NCBI GenBank assembly: GCA_013696695.1
Contig: JACCYD010000128.1
Location: forward strand, 1-5,092
Direction: 5' to 3'
Length of the DNA: 5,092 nucleotides
DNA from: Deltaproteobacteria bacterium
Lineage (GTDB): Bacteria; Myxococcota_A; Polyangia; Haliangiales; Haliangiaceae
The notes beneath the pieces are model-generated. The model made no database searches, had not been told where the DNA came from, and saw only the letters and a list, made by a program, of their open reading frames with translations. The position numbers and the translations under genes were made by a program. Positions 1 to 5,092 of the stretch are shown here, piece after piece; position 1 is the stretch's first letter; each line of letters opens with the position of its first letter.

Positions 1-1415
1 GCCTGGATGTTCTGCAGCGTGACGTCGTCGGCCACCCAGTCGAGCTTGCGGCCGATCGTAGTCTCGAGCGCGGCGATGTACTGCTTGAATTGTGGGTCGA
101 CGTCGATGACGTGGAACACCGCGCCGATCGCCTTCGACACGTGCTCCGCGGCGGTGCGCGTCACCGTGCCGGAGTTCTCCGTGGGCTGGTAGGCACACGC
201 GAGCAACGCGCTGATCGACTCGTCGATCGAGCCACCGCGATCGATGACGTCGTGCAACCGCTTCACCCGCGGCAGCCGCGACTTGACGCCGGCAGCCCCG
301 AGCTCCTGATACGCGAGCTGCACCGCGAGCGCGACGAGCACCGCACACGCGGCGGAGTCGGCGCCACCCGACATCGACACCACGTAGCCCTGCGAGCGCG
401 ACTTGCGCATGTAATCCCAGAGCGCGAGCGCGACGGCGCGGCCGAATTCCTCGTCGCGGACGTGCGAGCCATCCTCCCACGACGGCTCGATCGGCTCCGG
501 TAGCTCGGGGCGGCGTGACGGCCAGTTGAAGCCGTGCTCGACGACCAGCTCCTCGGCGTCGTGACGCGGGCGGTGCGAGCCGCGGCGCGCTTGCTCGCGG
601 CGATTGGCATCGATGTCGATCACCGCGGTGGACAGCTCGACCTCGGAAAACGACAGCCGGCGCCCCCGCGCGACCAGCTCGGCATTCGAGGCGATCAGCC
701 CACCGCCGTCGTAGATCACGCGACCGGCCTCGTTGCCGAGGAGGTTCGCGTAGAGATAGGCGACACCGAACGCGCGCGATCCCTCGATCACGAAGCGCTG
801 CCGGACGACGAACTTGCCGAACGCGAAGTGCGAGGCCGACGGGTTGCACATCACATCGACGCCGCGCAGCGCGAGATCCATGCCCGGACGATTCGCCACC
901 CACGCGTCCTCGCAGATCTCGAACCCGACGCGGATGCCACCGATGTCGAACGCGAGGTCGCCGAGCGGGTACTTCCGCATGCTGCCGTCGACCGCTTTGC
1001 GCTCGAGCCAATCGATCTCGCCGGCCGGCCACGCCTTGAACCAGCGCGGCTCGTAGTGGATGCCGTCACCGGCCAGGAACTGCTTGGCGACGAACCCGAC
1101 GATCGCACCGTTCACGAGCAGGGCCGCCGCGTTGTAGAGCGCTTTCTCGTGATAGATCGGCAGGCCGACGGCGACGACCATGTTGGTGGTGAGCTCCGCG
1201 AGTGCCTCGAGCTGAGCGAACGCGGTGTCCTGCAGCCCGTCCATGAAGAACGCGTCTTCACAGGCGTACCCCGTGATCGCGAGCTCGGGCAAACACAGCA
1301 GCGACACACCGGCGGTCCTCGCCTGGTCGATCGCCGACGCGAGGTTCATGAAGTTTTGGTCCCACGCGAACGGCGTCTGATTGACGCACGCGACTCCGAC
1401 TTTGATCAATTGCAT
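1..1415 (-). CDS. nadE: Glutamine-dependent NAD+ synthetase, C-terminus cut by the window edge
   Basis: Cytoplasmic enzyme for the last step of NAD+ synthesis: ATP-dependent amidation of deamido-NAD (NaAD), using ammonia released from glutamine. The 471 visible codons cover an N-terminal nitrilase-type glutaminase domain (about residues 1-280), whose Glu-Lys-Cys triad is visible: E44 in LPELAITGY, K111 in AKQFLAGDGIHYE and C168 in EICEDAW. A linker leads to the synthetase domain with the ATP-pyrophosphatase loop SGGADS (349-354; most relatives have SGGVDS or similar). YQPTENS, GRKLDW and the family hallmark LQNIQA follow, the last at the window edge. The layout matches the long, two-domain NadE of actinobacteria and eukaryotes (about 680-700 residues), so roughly 200 residues lie outside. 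ATG at 1415 is 4 nt after the prs stop, with GGTGA just upstream as ribosome site; it is the third gene of the pncB-prs-nadE operon. Identity is very secure. Confidence 0.97.
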   Translation of the reverse strand, partial: MQLIKVGVACVNQTPFAWDQNFMNLASAIDQARTAGVSLLCLPELAITGYACEDAFFMDGLQDTAFAQLEALAELTTNMVVAVGLPIYHEKALYNAAALLVNGAIVGFVAKQFLAGDGIHYEPRWFKAWPAGEIDWLERKAVDGSMRKYPLGDLAFDIGGIRVGFEICEDAWVANRPGMDLALRGVDVMCNPSASHFAFGKFVVRQRFVIEGSRAFGVAYLYANLLGNEAGRVIYDGGGLIASNAELVARGRRLSFSEVELSTAVIDIDANRREQARRGSHRPRHDAEELVVEHGFNWPSRRPELPEPIEPSWEDGSHVRDEEFGRAVALALWDYMRKSRSQGYVVSMSGGADSAACAVLVALAVQLAYQELGAAGVKSRLPRVKRLHDVIDRGGSIDESISALLACAYQPTENSGTVTRTAAEHVSKAIGAVFHVIDVDPQFKQYIAALETTIGRKLDWVADDVTLQNIQ

Positions 1416-1419
1416 GGGT

Positions 1420-2340
1420 TCACCGGTTGGACATCAGATGCTCGATCAGCACGCCCGCGGTGCTGTCGACGTGCAAGAACTTCGACTGGTTGCTCAGCGC
1501 GATCACGTTGGGGTGGCTGTCGGTCACCCAGATCGATCCGAAAAGCTTGCTCGCCTCGAGCTTCGCGAGCGAATCGCCGGGGAACAGGCCGTGCGTCGCG
1601 ATCGCGTTGATCGAGGTCGCGCCGGCCTCGAGGTAGGTGCGCGCGGCGTTCATCAGCGAGCCACCGGTGCGGATCATGTCGTCGTAGATCACGACGCGCT
1701 TGCCGCGAACCTCGGCCGACACGCCGGTGACCTCGGGCTCGCCACTCTCGCCGCGACGCTTGTAGACGAACGCGGCCGGCACGTTCATGTCGTTCGCGAG
1801 CGACTCGACCCACTTCGCACGGCCGGCATCGGTGCAGGCGAGCACGTCGCACCCGAACCGCTGCGCCGCCGCGATCACCAGCGGCTTGCCGTAGACGTGC
1901 ACGGTGCGGATGCCACCCTCGAAGTAATGCGCGATCGCATCGACGTGGAGATCGAGCAGGAACACCTGTGTGCCACGGCTCGCCATCGGAATCGACGACA
2001 GCAGCCGCGCGCGGGTCTTCGCCGTGACCACCTCGCCCGGCTTCACGGCGCGCTCCATCGTCGAGTACCCGAAGAACGGGATCACCATGCGCACGCGATA
2101 CGCGCCGAGGTTGCACAGCCCGCACGCGAGGTCGTAGAGCTCGAGCGTCGAGCGATCGTCGGGCGTGCCGCCGACGAGGATGACGTCGCGATCCGCCGGA
2201 TCGCTCTCGATCCGTAGATAATTCTCGCCGTCGGGAAACGTCTTGCGCGTGACCTTGCCGGACTCCCAGCTGGCGCCCTTCGCGATCGAGTCGCCGAGGT
2301 ACTGGTACGCCGCGGTCGAGAAGATCAGGGGCTCAAGCAT
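1420..2340 (-). CDS. prs: Ribose-phosphate pyrophosphokinase-like protein (divergent PRPP synthase)
   Basis: 306 residues, the usual Prs length (about 310-320). Prs transfers pyrophosphate from ATP to ribose 5-phosphate to make PRPP, the co-substrate of PncB encoded just upstream. Seen: FPDGE (35-39), an IPFFGYSTMER segment (87-97) in place of the classical YFGYARQDR ATP-binding segment, LDLH with His132, the flexible-loop lysine/arginine pair K194 and R196, and the PRPP loop YDDMIRTGGS (219-228). Against E. coli Prs the loop reads DDMIRTGGS instead of DDMIDTGGT, so Asp224 is Arg, and the ATP-contacting Arg-Gln of ARQD is Thr-Met. It is therefore not a standard class I enzyme and is probably a specialised paralogue tied to NAD salvage. 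ATG at 2340 overlaps the pncB end by 8 nt, with GAGG 5 nt upstream, which suggests translational coupling. PRPP synthase activity is likely but not certain; a phosphoribosyltransferase-like or regulatory role is the alternative. Confidence 0.9.
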   Translation of the reverse strand: MLEPLIFSTAAYQYLGDSIAKGASWESGKVTRKTFPDGENYLRIESDPADRDVILVGGTPDDRSTLELYDLACGLCNLGAYRVRMVIPFFGYSTMERAVKPGEVVTAKTRARLLSSIPMASRGTQVFLLDLHVDAIAHYFEGGIRTVHVYGKPLVIAAAQRFGCDVLACTDAGRAKWVESLANDMNVPAAFVYKRRGESGEPEVTGVSAEVRGKRVVIYDDMIRTGGSLMNAARTYLEAGATSINAIATHGLFPGDSLAKLEASKLFGSIWVTDSHPNVIALSNQSKFLHVDSTAGVLIEHLMSNR

Positions 2341-3832
2341 GGTCGCCTCGTGCAGCCTTGATCAGCTGCTGCTTCCGCGTGTTGACGTGGCGATCGAGGC
2401 CGACGGGATAGGGCTGCGGGTTCAAGAACCGGCGCGTGCGGGGCGACAGCTGCGCGAGCTCGGCGGCAGCGCGCGCACGGCAGGTCTCGAGATCGTCGGG
2501 ATTGCGCACCAGCTCCCCGTTGTCGAGGTAGGTGACCAGAAGATCCTCGGCGCTGTCGTGCGGCGGGGTCGACTGCGGCCGCGTCGGATCCTCGATGTCG
2601 TACAGCGTCGGGCCCGCGAAGCCTTGCTCGCGATCGTAGATCACGTCGCCGACCAGCTCGCCGCCGCGGCGCAGTCGCTTGACCTGAAGGACGCCGGGGT
2701 TCGAGATCTTGATCGGCTGCTCGGACAGCTTGATGACGTCGCGCCAGGCGCCCGGCGCCGAACCGTTCGACGCCTCTCGCACCGCGCCGAGCTTGTAGAC
2801 GCCACCGAGCGCGGCTTGATCGAACGCGGTCACCAGCTTGGTGCCGATGCCCCAGGTGTCGATCTTCGCGCCTTGTTCGTGGAGCGCATTGATCAAGTTC
2901 TCGTCGAGATCGTTCGACGCCACGATCCGCGCGGACGCGAAGCCCGCCTCGTCGAGGAGCTTGCGCGCCTCGATCGAGAGATGCGCGAGATCGCCGGAGT
3001 CGAGCCGGATGCCCTGCAGCGTGTGGCCGGTCTTCTGCAGCTCCTTGCCGACGATGATCGCGTTGCGCACGCCATCGAGCGTGTCGTAGGTGTCGACCAG
3101 GAACGTGCAGTTGCCGGGCAGTGCCGCGGCGTACTCGCGGAACGAGCTCAGCTCGTCGCCGTGGAACATCACCCAGCTATGCGCGTGGGTGCCCTTCACC
3201 GGGATGCCGAACAGCTTGCCGGCGAGCACGTTCGACGTCGCGCTGGCCCCTCCGAGGTATGCGGCACGCGACGCGGAGAGCCCGCCATCGATGCCCTGCG
3301 CACGACGCAACCCGAACTCGAGGAACGGCGCACCCTTTGCGGCGGCGGCGACTCGCGAGGCCTTGGTCGCGATCAAGGTCTGGAAGTTGACCATGGTGAG
3401 CAGCGCGGTCTCGACCAGCTGCGCCTGGATGATCGGCCCGGTCACGCGCAGGATCGGCTCGTGGGCGAACACCAGGCTGCCCTCGGGAACCGCATCGACG
3501 GTGCACGTGAACCGGAAGTCGCGCAGCGAGTCGATGAAACCGGCCGGGAACAGCGGCTTACCCTCGGGATCCGGCAGCGTCGCGAGGAACTCGAGGTCGT
3601 CGGCGGTGAACGTCAGCGAACGCAAGTAGGCGATCGCCGGGGCGATGCCACCCGCGATCGCGTACCCACCGCCAAACGGCGGCCGCCGGTAGGTCAGGTG
3701 GAACACCGCCTCGCGATCAGCGGTGCCGGCCTTCCAGTAGCCGCAGGCCATCGACAGCTGATACAAATCCGTCAGCAGCGCGAGCGAACTGCCGTAGAGA
3801 CCTTCGATGCCGTTCGATTGCTTGCCAGCCAC
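2333..3832 (-). CDS. pncB: Nicotinate phosphoribosyltransferase
   Basis: Entry enzyme of the Preiss-Handler salvage route: nicotinate + PRPP (with ATP hydrolysis) gives nicotinate mononucleotide. Numbered from GTG at 3832 (499 residues) it shows LLTDLYQLSMACGYW (19-33), EFGLRRAQGIDGG (172-184), GTHAHSW (214-220) with His218 at the place of the phosphorylated catalytic histidine, RLDSGDL (276-282), SNDLDE (306-311) and GIGTKLVT (328-335). All are typical of the NAPRTase family, and the length is normal. First gene of the operon; its 3' end overlaps prs by 8 nt. The start is uncertain. The longest frame opens at GTG 3853, inside the inverted repeat, with only a weak GAG 7 nt upstream. I prefer GTG 3832 because the TTGACA promoter element would place the transcript start near 3838, past 3853. 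Neither start has a good ribosome site. Function is very secure; the 5' end is not. Confidence 0.96.
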   Translation of the reverse strand: MAGKQSNGIEGLYGSSLALLTDLYQLSMACGYWKAGTADREAVFHLTYRRPPFGGGYAIAGGIAPAIAYLRSLTFTADDLEFLATLPDPEGKPLFPAGFIDSLRDFRFTCTVDAVPEGSLVFAHEPILRVTGPIIQAQLVETALLTMVNFQTLIATKASRVAAAAKGAPFLEFGLRRAQGIDGGLSASRAAYLGGASATSNVLAGKLFGIPVKGTHAHSWVMFHGDELSSFREYAAALPGNCTFLVDTYDTLDGVRNAIIVGKELQKTGHTLQGIRLDSGDLAHLSIEARKLLDEAGFASARIVASNDLDENLINALHEQGAKIDTWGIGTKLVTAFDQAALGGVYKLGAVREASNGSAPGAWRDVIKLSEQPIKISNPGVLQVKRLRRGGELVGDVIYDREQGFAGPTLYDIEDPTRPQSTPPHDSAEDLLVTYLDNGELVRNPDDLETCRARAAAELAQLSPRTRRFLNPQPYPVGLDRHVNTRKQQLIKAARGDHA

Positions 3833-3837
3833 GTTAA

Positions 3838-3854
3838 AGTGTACTTTGTACACT
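3838..3854. promoter_or_regulatory. Perfect inverted repeat, probable repressor operator between pncB and the sugar-kinase gene
   Basis: AGTGTAC-TTT-GTACACT: two perfect 7-bp arms around a 3-bp spacer, in the only AT-rich stretch of this part of the window and between two divergent genes. Symmetry of this size and place is typical of a homodimeric repressor site. It covers the expected -10 region of the pncB promoter, so binding should block transcription of the NAD operon, and perhaps of the kinase gene, whose ATG lies 28 nt away. NAD-salvage operons with pncB, prs and nadE are known targets of NrtR, a Nudix-related regulator that binds palindromes. That link is an inference from context; another regulator family could bind. 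In RNA the same sequence could form a short hairpin, but the 3-nt loop and lack of a U-tract argue against a terminator. Confidence 0.75.
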
Positions 3855-3871
3855 AACTATCTCGTTGTCAA
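3845..3871 (-). promoter_or_regulatory. Candidate pncB-prs-nadE promoter
   Basis: On the minus strand a perfect -35 box TTGACA occupies 3871-3866. The best -10 match in range is TACAAA (3850-3845, 4 of 6 to TATAAT) at a short 15-bp spacing; at 17 bp the hexamer is CAAAGT (3 of 6). The -10 region lies inside the inverted repeat, as expected for a repressed promoter. Transcription would start near 3838, leaving a leader of only a few bases before GTG 3832. The -35 is convincing in such GC-rich DNA; the -10 is weak. Confidence 0.45.
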
Positions 3872-3873
3872 CA

Positions 3874-3891
3874 GTCAGCGTCATGGCTGAC
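3874..3891 (+). repeat. Short inverted repeat around the kinase start codon
   Basis: GTCAGC (3874-3879) and GCTGAC (3886-3891) are perfect 6-bp arms around a 6-nt loop, GTCATG, which contains the predicted ATG of the kinase gene. In RNA it could form a small hairpin presenting or hiding the start codon; in DNA it could be a second, weaker protein site. A match of this size may also be chance. Confidence 0.35.
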
Positions 3892-4752
3892 GCGATCGTG
3901 ATCTGGGGAGAGCTGTTGTGGGATCGGTTCCCCGACGGCGATCAGCTGGGTGGCGCCCCTGCCAATGTCGCCTGGCACCTGGGACAGGTAGGCAGCTGGC
4001 CGCAGCTGGTGACGCGCGTCGGCGACGACGACGACGGGCGGCGGGCGCTCGAGATCCTCTCGCAGCTGGTCGACACCGAGCTCGTGCAGATCGATCGCGA
4101 GCGCGCTACCGGTGAGGTCACCGTGCGCCTCGAAGCCGGCGAGCCCCGCTACACACTGCACGCGGGTCGGGCCTGGGAACGCATCGCGTGTACGCCGGCG
4201 GTGCTCACCGCGCTCGAGACGGCCGGTGTGTTCGTCTACGGCACGCTCGCGCAGCGCACGCCGGAAGGACTCGCTGGCTGGCGCGAGGCGGTGGCATCGA
4301 CGCGCTGCACGAAGGTCTGCGATCTCAACCTGCGGCCCACCGATCAGTACTCGGTGGCGATCGCCGAGGCCGTCGCCGCCGCCGACGTGATCAAGGTGAA
4401 CGATCGCGAGCTCGCCGCGCTGCGCGACTGGCTGGGCTGGGCTGATCCATTGACGACGCTGCGGAACCAGGCGCGCGTCGTCGCGGTCACCCACGGCGAT
4501 CGCGGATCGACGCTGTATTCGGAGCACGGCCCGATCGAGATCCCTGGGGTTCCAGCTGCGCACGCCGGTGGCGACAACGTCGGCTGTGGCGACGCCTACC
4601 TCGCGATCCTCGTGCACGGCCTGACGTCGGGCTGGGCGCTCGCCGATTCCGGCGCGGCTGCGAGTCGCTATGCTGCCGCGGTCGCCGGTGCACGCGGAGC
4701 GACGCCGCTGTTCGAGCCCGAGCATCTCCACGATCTGCTGGAGCCCTCGTGA
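3883..4752 (+). CDS. PfkB/ribokinase-family carbohydrate kinase, fructokinase-like
   Basis: 289-residue cytoplasmic sugar kinase (family length about 290-320) that phosphorylates a sugar or nucleoside hydroxyl with ATP. Seen: N-terminal GELLWDRFP (9-17) followed by LGGAPANVAWHLGQVG (22-37), the substrate-side PfkB signature in the form common in fructokinases; CDLNLRP; the NxxE motif N173-DR-E176 for metal and phosphate; VTHGDRGS; and the second signature DNVGCGDAY (231-239). There the catalytic base is Asp237 and the anion hole is GCGD rather than the usual GAGD. Fructose is the best guess from the N-terminal motif; ribose or a nucleoside is possible, and ribose would feed the neighbouring Prs-like enzyme. 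ATG at 3883 was chosen because the fold begins at once (ADAIVIWGE). TTG 3865 would add six residues and GTG 3898 would cut into the first strand. No Shine-Dalgarno sequence is visible before any of them. Divergent from pncB across a shared operator-like palindrome. Confidence 0.92.
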   Translation: MADAIVIWGELLWDRFPDGDQLGGAPANVAWHLGQVGSWPQLVTRVGDDDDGRRALEILSQLVDTELVQIDRERATGEVTVRLEAGEPRYTLHAGRAWERIACTPAVLTALETAGVFVYGTLAQRTPEGLAGWREAVASTRCTKVCDLNLRPTDQYSVAIAEAVAAADVIKVNDRELAALRDWLGWADPLTTLRNQARVVAVTHGDRGSTLYSEHGPIEIPGVPAAHAGGDNVGCGDAYLAILVHGLTSGWALADSGAAASRYAAAVAGARGATPLFEPEHLHDLLEPS

Positions 4753-5092
4753 ATCGCGCGCGCATTGGTAGCTCGCGCGTGATCCTCGAAGCTGCGCGCT
4801 GGGTCGCGATGATCGTGGGTGCAAGCTGCGCGGTCGTCGCGGCCACCTGGTTTCGCACCGCGCTGTGGGACGACGATTGGTCGCTGATGCGCGCGAAGGA
4901 GCTGTCGGCGATCGTCACGTTCGTCGTCGCGTCTGCGCTGTTCTTGCGCGCGTACTGGGCCGGTACGCAGCGGCGCGAGATGCCGGAGAAGGCCGACCTC
5001 TGGGATCGCAGCGTCGCGTGGATCGAGGAGCACGGCGCGATCCCCGCGCTGATCATCCTGACGATCGCGAGCGGCGTGATGTTCGCCGGCGT
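4749..5092 (+). CDS. Membrane protein of unknown function, cut by the window edge
   Basis: An open frame from GTG 4749 to the edge gives 114 residues without a stop. I do not recognise the family. Three hydrophobic segments are visible: about 18-35 (WVAMIVGASCAVVAATWF), 52-71 (containing AIVTFVVASALFLRAYW) and 97-114 (AIPALIILTIASGVMFAG). A charged loop between the second and third carries RREMPEKADLWDR. The arginine-rich N-terminus (NRARIGSSR) suggests a cytoplasmic start by the positive-inside rule. The GTG overlaps the kinase stop as GTGA, the usual arrangement for translational coupling, and codon use (mostly G/C third positions) matches the neighbours, so this is a real gene and not a shadow. 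Later starts (GTG 4779, ATG 4809) are possible, the last trimming the first segment. The rest lies outside, so it may be a larger multi-pass protein. Confidence 0.8.
   Translation, partial: MNRARIGSSRVILEAARWVAMIVGASCAVVAATWFRTALWDDDWSLMRAKELSAIVTFVVASALFLRAYWAGTQRREMPEKADLWDRSVAWIEEHGAIPALIILTIASGVMFAG

Noticed and set aside
534..1610. 358-residue plus-strand open frame opposite nadE and the end of prs
   Set aside because: Antisense to nadE and crossing the prs-nadE junction, with Arg/Asp/Glu-rich composition and no motif; explained by high third-position GC.
3838..3854. Palindrome as an intrinsic terminator
   Set aside because: The loop is only 3 nt, the stem is AT-containing and only 7 bp, no T-run follows on either strand, and it lies between divergent starts where no gene ends.
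2243..3856. 537-residue plus-strand open frame opposite pncB
   Set aside because: Shadow frame: it lies antisense to a fully motif-supported pncB, is low-complexity and rich in Arg, Glu, Asp and Val as expected from GC-rich complementary codons, and shows no recognisable domain.
3865..3870. TTGTCA as a plus-strand -35 box for the kinase
   Set aside because: A -10 box 16-18 bp further would lie inside the kinase coding sequence (after 3883), and no TATAAT-like hexamer is there.
3868..4824. 318-residue minus-strand open frame opposite the kinase
   Set aside because: Antisense to the kinase, whose two PfkB signatures are intact. It would also run into the divergent control region; composition is typical of a shadow.
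4487..5056. Minus-strand open frames near the right edge (189 and 121 residues)
   Set aside because: They oppose the plus-strand membrane-protein frame, which has coherent hydrophobic segments and a coupled start; the minus frames are Arg/Ser/Ala-rich without motifs.

Overview
The window looks like chromosomal DNA from a GC-rich Gram-negative bacterium, most likely a deltaproteobacterium or Myxococcota relative. That guess rests on strong G/C at third codon positions, a long eukaryote-like NadE, and a GELLWD...GGAPAN fructokinase-type PfkB protein. It is an inference from composition and protein style, not a database result. The DNA is almost fully coding, and no RNA genes, mobile elements, CRISPR arrays or terminators are visible.

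Layout: bases 1-3832 carry three tightly packed genes on the minus strand, transcribed right to left in the order pncB (nicotinate phosphoribosyltransferase), a divergent prs-like gene (ribose-phosphate pyrophosphokinase), then nadE (glutamine-dependent NAD+ synthetase, cut by the left edge). pncB and prs overlap by 8 nt, and prs and nadE are 4 nt apart, so this is clearly an operon. A short AT-rich divergent control region follows (about 3833-3882). It holds a perfect 7-3-7 inverted repeat (AGTGTAC-TTT-GTACACT, 3838-3854) and a consensus TTGACA on the minus strand. To the right, on the plus strand, are a PfkB/ribokinase-family sugar kinase (3883-4752) and, overlapping it by 4 nt, the start of a membrane protein of unknown function (4749 to the right edge).

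How the genes work together: the minus-strand operon encodes most of the Preiss-Handler route of NAD salvage. The Prs-like enzyme would make PRPP from ribose 5-phosphate and ATP; PncB would use PRPP to turn nicotinate into nicotinate mononucleotide; NadE would amidate deamido-NAD to NAD+. The middle step (NadD) is not in the window. The palindrome sits where a repressor would block the pncB promoter and possibly also the kinase promoter. An NAD-responsive regulator such as NrtR is a natural candidate, but no regulator gene is visible here.

The most interesting points are the palindromic operator shared by the divergent genes, the altered active-site motifs of the operon-encoded Prs-like protein, the conflict between the pncB start codon and its apparent promoter, and the unexplained kinase plus membrane-protein pair. 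No wholly new system is evident; this is a regulated NAD-salvage locus with a few unusual details.
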